This document shows positions 7,856-19,003 of a stretch of 64,000 nt of DNA, in pieces. The stretch is from Thermomonas sp. (GTDB lineage Bacteria > Pseudomonadota > Gammaproteobacteria > Xanthomonadales > Xanthomonadaceae), in the NCBI RefSeq assembly GCF_019104945.1, contig NZ_JAHRWW010000027.1:1-64000 (forward strand). Reading direction: 5' to 3'. Both the position numbers and the translations under genes were made by a program. A model generated the notes under the pieces. It was not told the origin of the DNA. It saw nothing but the letters and a program-made list of their open reading frames with translations, and did not search any database. How positions within the stretch are numbered: position 1 is the stretch's first letter; each line of letters opens with the position of its first letter.

Positions 7856-8805
7856 GCGAGTGCTCGCTGCGGTTCGTACTGTTGAAGGAGAGATCTCGCC
7901 TGCGCGTCGTCTTGGTGCATTTGTGCCACCAGCGCAGAGAGGTCGGGGAATTTTTCTTCGTCACGCAAATGCGCAACAAACTCGACTTCGATCCGGCGCC
8001 CGTATAGGTCGCCTGAATAATCGAACAAATGAGCTTCGAGCAGAGGTTCAACGCCATCCACCGTGGGGCGAGTGCCGAAGCTGGACACCGAAGGCCAAGG
8101 CGCATCGGTAATACCGTGCACCCAAGTGGCATAAATGCCGCGCAGTGCGGGCACTTTGCCACCGTAACGCAAATTGGCAGTGGGAAACCCCAGCGTGCGC
8201 CCTAGCTGCTGCCCACGCACCACACGCCCGCCAATGGCATAGGGCCGCCCCAACAGGCGCGATGCCTGCGCAAAATCACCGGCGGTGAGCGCAGCGCGCA
8301 CGCGGGTTGAGGACACGCGCTCGCCTTCGTACTGCACCGACGCAATGGTCTGTGCGGTAAAGCCAAGTTCGGCCCCCATCGTTTGCAGCAGCGCCATATC
8401 ACCGCGCCGCGCATGGCCAAAGTGGAAATCCGGCCCCACCCACACTTCGCGCGCGGCGAGGCGCTGTACCAGCACATGCCGCACAAAATCTTCCGCCGAC
8501 ATCGCCGTCAACGCGCGATTAAAGCGCAGCAGCCCCACACCCTCACACCCCAGCGCAAACAGTCCTTCGGCTTTGGCGCGCGGCAACATCAAGCGCGGCG
8601 GCTGTGCATCACGTGCAAACAGCTCGCGCGGAAGCGGTTCAAAACTCAGCGCAACCGCTGGCACACCCAACGCGCGCGCGCGCTCAACAGCGCGGCCCAC
8701 CAGCGCCCGGTGGCCTAAATGCAAGCCATCGAAAGCACCAATGCAGACCACGCTGCCCTGCGGGAACAAGCCCGCCCCTTCGGCATCGCGGAATAGAACG
8801 TTCAT
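7852..8805 (-). CDS. ribF: Bifunctional riboflavin kinase / FAD synthetase
   Basis: Converts riboflavin to FMN and then FAD. The 317-residue protein has an N-terminal nucleotidyltransferase domain with [15 protein letters not shown] (the HxGH signature) near residues 22-36, and a C-terminal flavokinase domain with [13 protein letters not shown] and LGFPTANL. It overlaps ileS by 4 bp. The murJ-ribF gap is 57 bp, so murJ probably heads the operon. Confidence 0.96.
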   Translation of the reverse strand: MNVLFRDAEGAGLFPQGSVVCIGAFDGLHLGHRALVGRAVERARALGVPAVALSFEPLPRELFARDAQPPRLMLPRAKAEGLFALGCEGVGLLRFNRALTAMSAEDFVRHVLVQRLAAREVWVGPDFHFGHARRGDMALLQTMGAELGFTAQTIASVQYEGERVSSTRVRAALTAGDFAQASRLLGRPYAIGGRVVRGQQLGRTLGFPTANLRYGGKVPALRGIYATWVHGITDAPWPSVSSFGTRPTVDGVEPLLEAHLFDYSGDLYGRRIEVEFVAHLRDEEKFPDLSALVAQMHQDDAQARSLLQQYEPQRALA

Positions 8806-8862
8806 ATCAGCGTTTCAGTATAGCCGCAGTGCAGCAAATTCGCGGAATTTACGGGCGTGTCA

Positions 8863-10506
8863 TTAGTGCTCGCGGAAATCACGTGGACGAAAGCCCAGCG
8901 CCACCATCGCCAGCGCGTAGGTCAATGCCCCACCAATCACCAGCGTGCTCAGCCAGCCAATGCGCTGCCATTTATCCGCCGTGGTGAACTCCGGCGCCAA
9001 CGACAGGCCATACAGCACCGCCGCCACCATCGCCACATTCGCCAGCACCGTGCGCAGCAGGAAGCGCCCCCAGCCCGGCTGCAGATCAAACACATCGGCC
9101 TTACGCAGCCAGCGCCACAGCAGCACGAGGTTCAAATAGCTCGACAGCGCGCTGGCCACACCCAGCGCGAAATGCAGCCCCGGCACATTGGCCAGGGTGT
9201 CCATCACCCCGCCGCCCTTCGCCCCATCCGGCACCCATAGCGCATACATCAGCGCCAACAGACCCACGTTGAAGACCATATTGGCCACCATCGCGATTAG
9301 CCCGGCGCGTACTGGGGTTTTAGTGTCTTGCCGCGCATAAAACGCGGGCAGTACGGTTTTCACCAAAGCAAATGCAGGCAGGCCGAAGCTCAGGCCAAAC
9401 ACCGACAACGCCGTCATCCGCGCGGCTTCGGCGGTGAATTTGCCGTATTGGAACACGGTGGACACCAGCGGCAAGGCCAGCAGCATCAGCCCCAGCATGG
9501 CCGGCAGAATGATGATGAGTGTGGTGCGTAGCCCCCAATCCAACGATTTTGAAAACGCCAAACGGTCGGTATTGACGTGGTGTCGCGACAACGTGGGCAA
9601 GATCACGGTGCCCAACGCAATACCAAACACCCCCAGCGGGAACTCCAAAAAGCGGTCGGCGGTGGACAGCCAACTCTGCGAGCCGTGCACCAGCATGGCC
9701 GCAATGAAGGTATCAAACAGCAGATTCACTTGCGCCACCGACGAGCCCAGCAAAGTGGGCACCATCAACCGCATCACCTTGCGAATATCCGGGTGGTTCC
9801 AGCCCCAGCGTGGCAGTACCAATAGGTCTAACTGGGCCAGCTGCGGCAGCTGAAACAGCAATTGCAACAGGCCGCCCACCAAAATCGCCCAACCCATCGC
9901 CATGATTGGCAACTGCCCGTAAGACGCCACCACGTCGGCGCCCCACAGCGCACCGATGATCATGCAGATATTGAGAATAATCGGCGTAAACGCAGGCCAG
10001 CCGAAGCGGTGGTAGCTATTCAGCGCCCCCGCCGCAAGTGCGGTCAGCGAGACAAACCACAGAAACGGGAACGTCAGCCGCAGCAGGCTGGTAATCAGCG
10101 CATGCTGCCCCGGCGCAGGCTCGGACTGGGTAAACCCAGACGCCAATTCGGGCGCAAACAGCATGCCCAGCGCCGTGACTAAAAGCAGCACACCGCCTAA
10201 AGTACCCGCCGTGCGCGCCATCAGCTCACGCAGGGCTTCGTGGTTACGTTTTTCTTTGGTTTCAGTAAACACCGGCACAAAAGCGGTGGAAAATGAACCT
10301 TCTGCAAATAGGCGGCGCATAAAATTGGGGATGCGGAACGCCACCCAAAACGCGTCGGTCATCCAATTGGTGCCGAAAGTGGTGTTAAACACTTGGTCGC
10401 GCACCAGCCCAAATACCCGGCTGAGCATGGTCATTCCGCCAAAGGAGAGCACCCCTTTCAACATGCTGCGCGGCTTGCCAGCGCCTGTTTTTGCCTCTGA
10501 ACTCAT
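8863..10506 (-). CDS. murJ: Lipid II flippase MurJ
   Basis: Inner-membrane MOP-superfamily protein that flips lipid II across the membrane for peptidoglycan synthesis. The 547-residue protein has about 14 hydrophobic segments. Conserved N-terminal residues GGMTMLSRVFGLVRDQ and FGTNWMTDAFWVAFRIPN are present, as well as FAEGSFSTAFVPVF. Divergent from rpsT, with a 155-bp shared upstream region. Confidence 0.95.
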   Translation of the reverse strand: MSSEAKTGAGKPRSMLKGVLSFGGMTMLSRVFGLVRDQVFNTTFGTNWMTDAFWVAFRIPNFMRRLFAEGSFSTAFVPVFTETKEKRNHEALRELMARTAGTLGGVLLLVTALGMLFAPELASGFTQSEPAPGQHALITSLLRLTFPFLWFVSLTALAAGALNSYHRFGWPAFTPIILNICMIIGALWGADVVASYGQLPIMAMGWAILVGGLLQLLFQLPQLAQLDLLVLPRWGWNHPDIRKVMRLMVPTLLGSSVAQVNLLFDTFIAAMLVHGSQSWLSTADRFLEFPLGVFGIALGTVILPTLSRHHVNTDRLAFSKSLDWGLRTTLIIILPAMLGLMLLALPLVSTVFQYGKFTAEAARMTALSVFGLSFGLPAFALVKTVLPAFYARQDTKTPVRAGLIAMVANMVFNVGLLALMYALWVPDGAKGGGVMDTLANVPGLHFALGVASALSSYLNLVLLWRWLRKADVFDLQPGWGRFLLRTVLANVAMVAAVLYGLSLAPEFTTADKWQRIGWLSTLVIGGALTYALAMVALGFRPRDFREH

Positions 10507-10545
10507 GCGAATGCGCCCATTTTGGCACTCGCACAGCCCGCTTTA

Positions 10546-10574
10546 TTGACCCAAGCCATTGAATCGGCCATAAT
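10546..10574 (+). promoter_or_regulatory. Sigma-70-type promoter of rpsT
   Basis: TTGACC (10546-10551), a 17-bp spacer and CATAAT (10569-10574). It matches the -35/-10 consensus well and lies about 85 bp before the rpsT start. Confidence 0.65.
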
Positions 10575-10661
10575 TCTTGGTCTTCCCGAATCCATCATCT
10601 GTTTGCACATTGTGCCAGCGGATGCATCCCACCAACACCCCAGACACCTCAGGATTTTTCC

Positions 10662-10931
10662 GTGGCCAATATCAAGTCCGCCAAGAAGCGCGCCAAGCAA
10701 ACCGTTGTGCGCAACGCCCGCAACGTTGCCCAGCGTTCGCAGCTGCGTACCGCCGTCAAGAAAGTCATCAAGGCGCTGGACGCCAGCGATGCCACCGCCG
10801 CCGCCGAAGCCTTCGCCGTGGCTCAGCCGCTGCTGGATCGCTTCGCCGCCCGTGGCCTAATCCACAAGAACAAGGCCGCCCGTCATAAGGCTCGCCTGAC
10901 CGCCCGCATCAAGGCCATTCAGGCCGCCTGA
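10662..10931 (+). CDS. rpsT: 30S ribosomal protein S20
   Basis: Primary 16S rRNA-binding protein of the small subunit. The 89-residue, strongly basic helical protein starts [12 protein letters not shown] and has the usual KAARHKARL segment. The start codon is GTG; a non-ATG start is also used by E. coli rpsT (UUG), where it is linked to autogenous control, so regulation at initiation is plausible here. It is monocistronic with its own promoter and terminator. Confidence 0.97.
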   Translation: MANIKSAKKRAKQTVVRNARNVAQRSQLRTAVKKVIKALDASDATAAAEAFAVAQPLLDRFAARGLIHKNKAARHKARLTARIKAIQAA

Positions 10932-10952
10932 TTCGGGGCGCAATGGATTCGG

Positions 10953-10983
10953 AAAAAACCCGGCTGAAAAGCCGGGTTTTTTG
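10953..10983. terminator. Rho-independent terminator, rpsT (bidirectional)
   Basis: AAAAAACCCGGCT-GAAA-AGCCGGGTTTTTTG: an 8-bp GC-rich stem with a 4-nt loop and A/T tracts on both sides. It can terminate rpsT (+) and the convergent obg transcript (-). Confidence 0.93.
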
Positions 10984-11007
10984 TTGGGCCAGTGTCTAAT
11001 CGACGCC

Positions 11008-12147
<1,140 letters not shown>

Positions 12148-12408
12148 TTACTGCGCGGCGACGATGTTCACCGTGCGGCGCTTGTTCGGGCCCTTGGTGG
12201 TGAATTCCACCTTGCCATCGACCAGCGCGAACAGGGTGTGGTCGCGGCCAAGACCCACGCCGGTGCCCGGGTGGAACTGGGTGCCACGCTGGCGCACGAT
12301 GATGTGACCGGCTTCGATAGCCTGCCCACCATAGATCTTTACGCCCAAGTATTTCGGGTTGGAATCGCGGCCGTTACGGGTACTGCCGCCTGCCTTTTTA
12401 TGTGCCAT
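12148..12408 (-). CDS. rpmA: 50S ribosomal protein L27
   Basis: An 86-residue large-subunit protein at the peptidyl transferase centre. Its N-terminus [24 protein letters not shown] and [20 protein letters not shown] are typical. It begins directly with AHKK, so no N-terminal cleavage extension of the Firmicutes type is present. It follows rplU by 24 bp. Confidence 0.98.
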   Translation of the reverse strand: MAHKKAGGSTRNGRDSNPKYLGVKIYGGQAIEAGHIIVRQRGTQFHPGTGVGLGRDHTLFALVDGKVEFTTKGPNKRRTVNIVAAQ

Positions 12409-12432
12409 TGCTCAAATCCTCCAGGCTGACGA

Positions 12433-12741
12433 TCAGGCGTTAATGCCAGTGATCTCGATTTCGGTGTAATGCTGACGGTGACCCATCTGCTTGCGGTGGT
12501 GCTTACGACGACGGAACTTGACGATGCGCACCTTGTCAGCGCGGCCATGGCCCAGCACCTTCGCGGTAACGGCAGCGCCCTTCAGCGCGTCGCCCAGCTT
12601 GATGCCATCGGCATCGCCCAGCATCAGGACGTTGTCCAGCTTGATCTCGCTGCCGGCTTCGGCTTCGAGCAGTTCGACGCGGAGCGTTTCGCCCTGCATC
12701 ACACGGTATTGCTTACCGCCGGTGACTACAACTGCGTACAT
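12433..12741 (-). CDS. rplU: 50S ribosomal protein L21
   Basis: A 102-residue 23S rRNA-binding protein with the conserved start [14 protein letters not shown] and the basic C-terminal segment [16 protein letters not shown]. First gene of the rplU-rpmA(-obg) unit, with a good promoter upstream at 12807-12835. Confidence 0.98.
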   Translation of the reverse strand: MYAVVVTGGKQYRVMQGETLRVELLEAEAGSEIKLDNVLMLGDADGIKLGDALKGAAVTAKVLGHGRADKVRIVKFRRRKHHRKQMGHRQHYTEIEITGINA

Positions 12742-12806
12742 GATTCAATCTCTCGGTTCTGTAGTTTTTCTGGATCTGCCAGCGATTGCGCACGGACAGG
12801 AGCGGA

Positions 12807-12835
12807 ATTGTAATTGATTCAGACGCTTAGAGCAA
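12807..12835 (-). promoter_or_regulatory. Sigma-70-type promoter of rplU-rpmA
   Basis: On the minus strand TTGCTC, a 17-bp spacer and TACAAT, about 65 bp upstream of the rplU start. The 264-bp region up to uvrA also must hold the uvrA promoter, but no LexA-type box was recognised there. Confidence 0.5.
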
Positions 12836-13005
12836 CACCCAGATTCTCTCACCGCAAAAACCGCAAACCAATCACGCCTCCTTGTCGCCAGCCATGTCAC
12901 TGTGGCCGCGGGCGTTCTTGAGGTTTGCCCACCACGGCGTATCTCGCTACGCTTACCGATTGGCTGCGCGTCTGTGCGGCCGGCCCCCATTTGCAGGACT
13001 GATTC

Positions 13006-15900
13006 ATGGCGCTGGACACCATTCGCATTCGCGGTGCGCGCACGCACAACCTTAAAAACATCGACCTCGACCTACCCCGCGACAAGCTGATTGTCATTAC
13101 CGGGCTGTCGGGTTCGGGCAAATCGTCGTTGGCGTTTGACACCATCTATGCCGAAGGCCAGCGGCGCTATGTGGAGTCGCTATCGGCCTATGCGCGGCAG
13201 TTTTTGAGCGTGATGGACAAGCCCGATATCGACCATATCGAAGGTCTTTCTCCAGCTATTTCGATCGAACAAAAATCCACCAGCCACAACCCGCGCTCGA
13301 CGGTTGGGACGATCACCGAAATTCACGACTACATGCGCCTGCTATACGCGCGCGTCGGCACCCCACGCTGCCCAGACCACCACTTCCCCTTGGAAGCGCA
13401 GACCGTCAGCCAGATGGTGGACCAGATTTTGGCGATGGAAGATGACCCAAGCCTTGCCAGCCAGCGCTTCATGCTGCTGGCGCCGGTCGTGCGCGACCGT
13501 AAAGGCGAGCATGTGCAGGTAATCGACCAGCTGCGCGCGCAGGGCTATGTGCGCGTGCGTGTAGACGGCGTATTGCATGAAATTGACGCAGTGCCGCCAC
13601 TCACACTGCGCCAGAAACACACCATTGAAGCGGTGATCGACCGGTTCAAGCCGCGTGCCGATATTCGCCAGCGTTTGGCCGAATCGTTTGAAACCGCGCT
13701 CAAACTGGGCGACGGCATGGCTATCGTGCAGTCGATGGATCAAGAGAGCAGCGCGCCATTGCTGTTTTCATCGCGCTATTCCTGCCCGGTGTGCGACTTC
13801 GCCTTGCCGCCGCTGGAGCCGCGCCTGTTCTCGTTCAACTCGCCCACCGGCGCTTGCCCCACGTGCGATGGCCTCGGCGTGGCGCAATTCTTTGACCCAG
13901 CCAAGGTGGTGGGCCACCCGGAGCTATCGCTGGCCGCTGGCGCAATGCGCGGCTGGGACCGGCGCAATGCGTATTATTTTTCGATGATCACCTCGCTGGC
14001 CAAACACTATGGCTTTAGCGTAGATACGCCGTGGCAGGAGCTCTCCGAACCGATTCGCGAAATTTTATTGAATGGCAGCGGCGAGGAGGAAATTAACCTC
14101 ACCTATGTCAGCGAAACCGGGCGCAAGGTGCAGCGCAAGCACGCCTTTGAAGGCATTTTGCCGAACCTTGAGCGCCGCTACCGCGAGACCGAAAGCGCGG
14201 CGGTGCGCGAGGAACTTTCCAAATACATCAGCGAACGCAGCTGCCCGGAATGCAAGGGCGCCCGCTTGAATAAGCAGGCCCGCAATGTCTTCGTAGCCGA
14301 CAAGCCGCTGCCAGACATCGCAGTACTGCCGATTGACGCGTGTCTGAATTTCTTCGATACCTTGTCGCTGCTAGGCTGGCGCGGCGAGATCGCCACCAAA
14401 ATTGTGAAGGAAATTCGCGAGCGCCTCGGCTTCCTCGTGGATGTGGGCTTGGACTACCTCACGCTGGAGCGCAAAGCCGACTCGCTCTCTGGTGGTGAGG
14501 CGCAGCGCATTCGCCTAGCCTCGCAGATTGGTGCAGGGCTGGTGGGCGTGATGTATGTGCTGGACGAGCCCAGTATTGGTCTGCACCAGCGCGATAACGA
14601 ACGCCTACTGGGCACGCTGACGCGGCTGCGTGACCTGGGCAATACCGTGATTGTGGTGGAACACGACGAAGACGCCATTCGCCTTGCCGATTACATCGTA
14701 GACATCGGCCCCGGCGCAGGCGTGCACGGTGGCGAAGTAGTAGCACAGGGGCAGTTGCAAGATGTGCTCGATGCGCCACGCTCACTCACAGGGCAATACC
14801 TCTCCGGCCAGCGCGAAATTGAAGTTCCGTCCAAACGCCACCCGGTCAATAAAAAAATGCTACTCAAACTCAAGGGCGCGAGCGGCAATAATTTAAAGAA
14901 CGTGGATGTAGAAATCCCTTCGGGGCTGCTGACCTGCGTGACTGGCGTATCGGGTTCGGGCAAATCGACACTGATCAACGACACACTGTTTGCGCTGGCC
15001 GCCAATGAAATTAACGGCGCATCGCACACACCCGCGCCGTACAAAGATATCGTGGGGTTGGACTTGTTCGATAAGGTGGTGGATATCGACCAATCGCCCA
15101 TTGGCCGTACACCGCGCAGCAACCCTGCCACCTATACCGGCCTGTTTACGCCCCTGCGCGAGCTGTACGCGCAAACACCGGAGGCGCGCGCGCGCGGCTA
15201 TGCGCCGGGGCGTTTTAGCTTCAACGTGCGCGGTGGCCGCTGCGAGGCCTGCCAAGGCGACGGCCTGATCAAAGTGGAAATGCACTTCCTGCCTGATGTG
15301 TATGTGCCTTGCGATGTCTGCCAAGGCAAGCGCTACAACCGCGAGACGCTGGAGATTCTCTATAAGGGCTACAGCATCCACGACGTGCTAGAGATGACGG
15401 TGGAAACCGCGCTGGAACTGTTTGCGCCGGTGCCTGCAATTGCACGCAAACTAGAAACACTGATGGATGTGGGGTTGTCGTATGTCAAGCTGGGGCAAAG
15501 CGCCACCACGCTGTCAGGTGGTGAGGCGCAGCGCGTCAAACTATCGAAGGAACTGTCGCGCCGCGACACCGGACGCACGCTCTATATTCTTGATGAACCG
15601 ACCACCGGCCTGCACTTCCACGATATCGACGCACTGCTCACCGTGCTGCACAAGCTACGTGATGACGGCAATACCGTAGTGGTGATTGAGCACAATTTGG
15701 ACGTGATCAAAACCGCCGATTGGGTGATCGATCTTGGCCCTGAGGGTGGGCATCGCGGCGGGCAGATTTTAGCGGCCGGCACACCAGAAACGATTGCCGC
15801 CACGCCCACATCGCACACTGGGCGGTTTCTTGCGCCTTTGCTCGAAAAACACAGGGCACACTGCAAACCTTCCACTAACAAGAAAAAGGGCGAGGCATGA
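13006..15900 (+). CDS. uvrA: Excinuclease ABC subunit A
   Basis: Damage-recognition ATPase of nucleotide excision repair. The 964-residue protein has two ABC modules: Walker [10 protein letters not shown] (residues ~34-42) and GVSGSGKST, and two LSGGEAQR signatures. Zinc-binding CxxC pairs are seen at CPVC...CPTC and CEAC...CDVC. The length is slightly above E. coli UvrA (940), mainly through a short C-terminal tail ending KKKGEA. Its stop overlaps the start of the next gene (ATGA at 15897-15900). Confidence 0.98.
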   Translation: MALDTIRIRGARTHNLKNIDLDLPRDKLIVITGLSGSGKSSLAFDTIYAEGQRRYVESLSAYARQFLSVMDKPDIDHIEGLSPAISIEQKSTSHNPRSTVGTITEIHDYMRLLYARVGTPRCPDHHFPLEAQTVSQMVDQILAMEDDPSLASQRFMLLAPVVRDRKGEHVQVIDQLRAQGYVRVRVDGVLHEIDAVPPLTLRQKHTIEAVIDRFKPRADIRQRLAESFETALKLGDGMAIVQSMDQESSAPLLFSSRYSCPVCDFALPPLEPRLFSFNSPTGACPTCDGLGVAQFFDPAKVVGHPELSLAAGAMRGWDRRNAYYFSMITSLAKHYGFSVDTPWQELSEPIREILLNGSGEEEINLTYVSETGRKVQRKHAFEGILPNLERRYRETESAAVREELSKYISERSCPECKGARLNKQARNVFVADKPLPDIAVLPIDACLNFFDTLSLLGWRGEIATKIVKEIRERLGFLVDVGLDYLTLERKADSLSGGEAQRIRLASQIGAGLVGVMYVLDEPSIGLHQRDNERLLGTLTRLRDLGNTVIVVEHDEDAIRLADYIVDIGPGAGVHGGEVVAQGQLQDVLDAPRSLTGQYLSGQREIEVPSKRHPVNKKMLLKLKGASGNNLKNVDVEIPSGLLTCVTGVSGSGKSTLINDTLFALAANEINGASHTPAPYKDIVGLDLFDKVVDIDQSPIGRTPRSNPATYTGLFTPLRELYAQTPEARARGYAPGRFSFNVRGGRCEACQGDGLIKVEMHFLPDVYVPCDVCQGKRYNRETLEILYKGYSIHDVLEMTVETALELFAPVPAIARKLETLMDVGLSYVKLGQSATTLSGGEAQRVKLSKELSRRDTGRTLYILDEPTTGLHFHDIDALLTVLHKLRDDGNTVVVIEHNLDVIKTADWVIDLGPEGGHRGGQILAAGTPETIAATPTSHTGRFLAPLLEKHRAHCKPSTNKKKGEA

Positions 15901-16307
15901 CGATTTCCAACGGCACCTTCCGCACGCCAGTGGCGCTGCGCTGGAGCGATCTCGATGCGTTTAACCACGTCAACAATGCGCGCTATATGACCTTCTTGGA
16001 ACAGGCACGCATTGAGTGGTTTGAAACGATTGATGAGCCGTGGATCACCGAAACAGCCGCCCCCGTCGTTGCTTCAGCCACGCTCAACTTCAAACGCCCA
16101 ATCGAATATCCAGCGCGCGTTTTTGTGGAACTATTCACCGAAAAGCTGGGTAATAGCAGCGTGGTGATTGGCCACCGCATCGTGGCCGAAGATGGCACAC
16201 TGCACTGCGACGGTAATGTTACCGCCGTGTGGGTGGAGCGCCGCAGTGGCAAGCCCACCCCTCTACCCGACTGCGTGCGTCGCGCCGCAGAGCGCCTGCA
16301 AGACTAA
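15897..16307 (+). CDS. Acyl-CoA thioesterase, 4HBT hotdog family
   Basis: A 136-residue single-hotdog protein. The signature [24 protein letters not shown] (residues ~14-37) carries the catalytic Asp and the HVNN motif of 4-hydroxybenzoyl-CoA thioesterase-like enzymes. It would hydrolyse an acyl-CoA thioester in the cytoplasm; chain length is not predictable. It overlaps uvrA by 4 bp and is followed at 13 bp by a crotonase-family gene, which suggests a small fatty-acyl-CoA unit co-transcribed with uvrA. Confidence 0.85.
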   Translation: MTISNGTFRTPVALRWSDLDAFNHVNNARYMTFLEQARIEWFETIDEPWITETAAPVVASATLNFKRPIEYPARVFVELFTEKLGNSSVVIGHRIVAEDGTLHCDGNVTAVWVERRSGKPTPLPDCVRRAAERLQD

Positions 16308-16320
16308 CCGAGAGCCTGCC

Positions 16321-17079
16321 ATGTCGCTGATCACCACCACTACTTATGGCGCGATTATTGAGCTACGGCTTAACCGCGCACCGGTCAATGCGCTAAACCC
16401 TGAGCTATGCGAGGCTTTGGCACACGCCGTTCGCGAAGCCGCTACACACGGTGCGCGCGGCATCGTGCTAGCAGGTGGCCCCAAGGTATTTTCAGCAGGC
16501 TTAGACGTGCCCTATCTCCTCTCCCTAGGCGAGGATGAACCCGCTTTGCTCCATGCGTGGAAAACCTTTTTCCACGCCGCACGTGCGCTGGCAGAAAGCC
16601 CCATTCCCGTTGTGGCAGCCATGGCCGGCCACGCCCCCGCCGGGGGTTGCGTTTTAGCGCTGTGCTGCGATTACCGCATCATGGCCGACGGTGCGTATCG
16701 TATTGGCTTGAATGAAACCCAAGTGGGTCTTGTGGCCCCCGAGGGCATTCAATACCTAATGAAACGTGTGGTGGGCGCGCATCGCGGCGAACGCTTATTG
16801 GTCAGCGGCGCCATGCCCGACGCGCAGGAAGCGCTACGTATTGGCTTGGTGGACGAGTTGACCGATATTGACGAAGTCGCCACACGGGCGCGTGTTTGGA
16901 TGGAAGAGTTGCTCCGTCTTCCGCACCGCCCCATGTCTGAGACCCGTGCTATCGCACGGCGCGATGTAATCGAAGCACTCGACGATAGCCGTATTGGGCT
17001 GGAGCACTTCGTTGCACAGTGGAGCCATCCGGACACCCAAGCTGCGCTGCGTGCCATGCTGGCACGCATCGGCAAATAA
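16321..17079 (+). CDS. Crotonase-family protein, delta3-delta2-enoyl-CoA isomerase-like
   Basis: A 252-residue crotonase-fold protein. The start MSLITTTTYG at 16321 is chosen over longer open frame because it begins the conserved beta strand and follows the thioesterase stop closely. The oxyanion-hole segment FSAGLDV is present. The first catalytic Glu of hydratases (GGGxELA) is replaced by Val (AGGCVLALCCDYRI), while a single Glu remains in IGLNETQVGLVAPEGI. This one-Glu pattern with the LNE-x2-xG-x2-AP motif is that of enoyl-CoA isomerases (ECI1 type), not of hydratases. Isomerase activity is therefore inferred. In the same run as the thioesterase. Confidence 0.75.
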   Translation: MSLITTTTYGAIIELRLNRAPVNALNPELCEALAHAVREAATHGARGIVLAGGPKVFSAGLDVPYLLSLGEDEPALLHAWKTFFHAARALAESPIPVVAAMAGHAPAGGCVLALCCDYRIMADGAYRIGLNETQVGLVAPEGIQYLMKRVVGAHRGERLLVSGAMPDAQEALRIGLVDELTDIDEVATRARVWMEELLRLPHRPMSETRAIARRDVIEALDDSRIGLEHFVAQWSHPDTQAALRAMLARIGK

Positions 17080-17084
17080 CCAGC

Positions 17085-17432
17085 TTAAAGAATTTCCAAC
17101 ACGCGTTCGGACGGGCGGCACAGACGCACGCCCTTGTCGGTAAACACAAACGGGCGGTTGATCAGTTTCGGGGTGGCCAGCATTGCATCGAGCAAGGCGT
17201 CATCAGACAGCGACGGATCCGCGAGGCCTTGCTCACGATACTCGGCCTCGCTATCGCGCAGCGCCTCACGCACCTGCAGCCCTGCTGCGCGAATCGCATT
17301 TTGCAGTTCGACCTTGCTGGGTGGGTTATTCACATAGTCGATGATCGTCGGCGTAATACCGGCGTCCAATAAAATATCGAGCGCACCGCGGCATTTACTG
17401 CAGGTTGGGCGGTGCCAAATCGTAACATCCAT
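17085..17432 (-). CDS. ArsC/Spx-fold thioredoxin-like protein
   Basis: A 115-residue ArsC-family protein. The N-terminal strand leads to WHRPTCSKCRGAL, so the redox-active Cys sits in CxxC instead of the usual CxxS of glutaredoxin-linked ArsC. The C-terminal part has LINRPFVFTDKGVRLCRPSE, the Arg-containing segment that binds oxyanion in arsenate reductases. No other ars genes are nearby, so arsenate reduction is uncertain; YffB/ArsC-like reductase of unknown substrate is the safer name. 17 bp upstream of the sulfurtransferase end in the same direction. Confidence 0.75.
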   Translation of the reverse strand: MDVTIWHRPTCSKCRGALDILLDAGITPTIIDYVNNPPSKVELQNAIRAAGLQVREALRDSEAEYREQGLADPSLSDDALLDAMLATPKLINRPFVFTDKGVRLCRPSERVLEIL

Positions 17433-17449
17433 TTAAAATTCCTCAAGTA

Positions 17450-18295
17450 TCACGCGCCGGTTGCGACCGGGCGCGAAGTATCGTTGATCCAGCCGCTCCA
17501 AGAGTCGGCGTACAACCGCGCGCCGCGTAGCCCTGCGCGCTCCATGGCCAGCAGATTATGGCAAGCAGTAACACCCGACCCGCACATGACCACAACGTCT
17601 TTGGCTTCGCGTCCAGCCAGCAATTCGCGGAATTCCGCCGCAAGCTGCATTGGGGTTTTGAATTTCCCTTGCTCTAAATTTTGCGCATACGGACGGTTGA
17701 TCGCCCCTGGAACATGCCCGGCCACACGATCAAGCGGTTCGGTCTCACCGCGAAAGCGTTCGGGTGCGCGCGCATCCATCAGCACACCACCTGCAGCAAG
17801 ATGCGCGTCTAATTCCTCTGCGCTCACCAGCCGTGCCTGATCAAATTCTGCCGTGATAAAGGACGGATTAGGCGAAGGAAGGGCGGTGGAAGACGGCAGG
17901 CCCAAGGCCGTCCAGCGCAGCAAGCCACCATCAAGCACGGCTACTTTTTCATGCCCCATGGCACGCAGCAGAAACCATAGCCGCGCGGCCATCGCGCCAT
18001 CGCCGTCGTCGTAGGCCACCACTTGACTGGTAGGAGTAACGCCCCAGCGCCGTAATTTTTCTGAAAATGTACGCGCATCGGGCCAAGGGTGGCGGCCATG
18101 CCCGTGCCGCGTCATGTCGGACAAGTCGCGTTCAAGATGAGCGTATGCAGCGCCAGGAATATGCGCGCGCGCCCACGCTTGTTCGCCCACACTGGGGTCC
18201 AATAGCGAAAAGCGGCAGTCAATCAATACTAAATCCGGCCGCCCAAGTGCCATCGACAAAACTTCTGCCTGCACCAAATTAGTCCATCCCGCCAT
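17450..18295 (-). CDS. sseA: 3-mercaptopyruvate/thiosulfate sulfurtransferase (SseA type)
   Basis: Two-rhodanese-domain enzyme of 281 residues that moves sulfane sulfur to a thiol or cyanide acceptor. The C-terminal domain carries the active loop VVMCGSGVTACHNLL with the CG(S/T)GVTA signature of mercaptopyruvate-type enzymes; the N-terminal domain lacks a loop Cys, as usual. Start MAGWTNLV at 18295 is preferred: its ATG overlaps the Nudix stop by one base (TAATG) behind a GGAGGG ribosome-binding site. Downstream is the ArsC-like gene, so the three genes form one unit. Confidence 0.88.
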   Translation of the reverse strand: MAGWTNLVQAEVLSMALGRPDLVLIDCRFSLLDPSVGEQAWARAHIPGAAYAHLERDLSDMTRHGHGRHPWPDARTFSEKLRRWGVTPTSQVVAYDDGDGAMAARLWFLLRAMGHEKVAVLDGGLLRWTALGLPSSTALPSPNPSFITAEFDQARLVSAEELDAHLAAGGVLMDARAPERFRGETEPLDRVAGHVPGAINRPYAQNLEQGKFKTPMQLAAEFRELLAGREAKDVVVMCGSGVTACHNLLAMERAGLRGARLYADSWSGWINDTSRPVATGA

Positions 18296-18951
18296 TACAC
18301 CCTCCATTGGTTTGTCTGCGCCAATCGTTGCCGCAAGTTGTAAAGGATCGAGGCGGTGACGCCCCAGATCCGCTGCTGCGAATAGCGGTATTGGAACACA
18401 TGCCGAACGCGTCCGCTGAAAGTCAGCGGAATGGCTTCCAATTGCGCCGGGTCCATTAGCAAGTCTAGCGGCACTTGAAAGACTTCCGCCACTTCGTCGG
18501 GCTGGGGCTTGGCGCGGAAGTCGGGGTCTAGCATGACCACCGTTGGCTGCACACGAAACCCTGTAATGGTGAGCAGTGGGTCTAAATACCCTAATACTTG
18601 CGCCTGCTCGGGGGCCAAGCCTATTTCTTCCTGCGCCTCGCGCAGCGCGGCGGCAGCGGGGCTGGTGTCGCTTGGGTCGATGCCGCCCCCCGGGAAGCTC
18701 ACCTGCCCTGCATGCTGGCGTAGGTGCTCATTGCGCCGCGTTAATAGCACCTGTGCGCCACTGGGCTGCGCCACCACCCCCACCAAGACGGCGGCGGGGC
18801 GCATGACCTTGGGCAGGGCGATACCATCGAGCTCACCCAAATTCCATGGGGCCACCTGCGGCGGAGTATCAACCGCATACAGGGCTGCGCGCAGCCGATT
18901 CACCAAGGCCGCATCGTGAACCACCCAACCGGGGCAACAGTCACCGTGCAT
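18295..18951 (-). CDS. Nudix hydrolase, CoA pyrophosphatase (NudL/YeaB) type
   Basis: Cleaves nucleoside-diphosphate-linked substrates; the CoA-type motif LLTRRNEHLRQHAGQVSFPGG precedes the Nudix box GGIDPSDTSPAAAALREAQEEIGL (about residues 100-124). With start MHGDCC at 18951 the protein has 218 residues, near the usual length. A longer frame reaches 19008, but those codons lie inside the hairpin at 18976-19003 that terminates the upstream FKBP gene, so the shorter start is more credible. First gene of the Nudix-sseA-arsC-like run. Confidence 0.85.
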   Translation of the reverse strand: MHGDCCPGWVVHDAALVNRLRAALYAVDTPPQVAPWNLGELDGIALPKVMRPAAVLVGVVAQPSGAQVLLTRRNEHLRQHAGQVSFPGGGIDPSDTSPAAAALREAQEEIGLAPEQAQVLGYLDPLLTITGFRVQPTVVMLDPDFRAKPQPDEVAEVFQVPLDLLMDPAQLEAIPLTFSGRVRHVFQYRYSQQRIWGVTASILYNLRQRLAQTNQWRV

Positions 18952-18969
18952 CTCTGAATGGTAGCGCGC

Positions 18970-19003
18970 AAAATGCGAAACGCCGACAGATGCCGGCGTT
19001 TCG
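18970..19003 (-). terminator. Hairpin terminator after the FKBP gene
   Basis: Arms CGAAACGCCG (18976-18985) and CGGCGTTTCG (18994-19003) form a perfect 10-bp stem with an 8-nt loop; on the minus strand it is followed by CATTTTG. It is 24 bp beyond the FKBP stop codon. Confidence 0.75.

Noticed and set aside
12742-13005. SOS (LexA) box before uvrA
   Set aside because: uvrA is a common LexA target, but neither CTG-N10-CAG of the E. coli type nor TTAG-N6-TACTA of the xanthomonad type was found in this region.
13342-13743. Long open frames opposite uvrA, ileS, edd and the TonB receptor
   Set aside because: They are shadows of the high-GC coding strand: no conserved motifs, no ribosome-binding sites, and full overlap with firmly identified genes.
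17085-17432. Arsenic resistance operon
   Set aside because: Only an ArsC-fold gene is present; no arsB, arsR or acr3 nearby, and its neighbours are a sulfurtransferase and a Nudix hydrolase.
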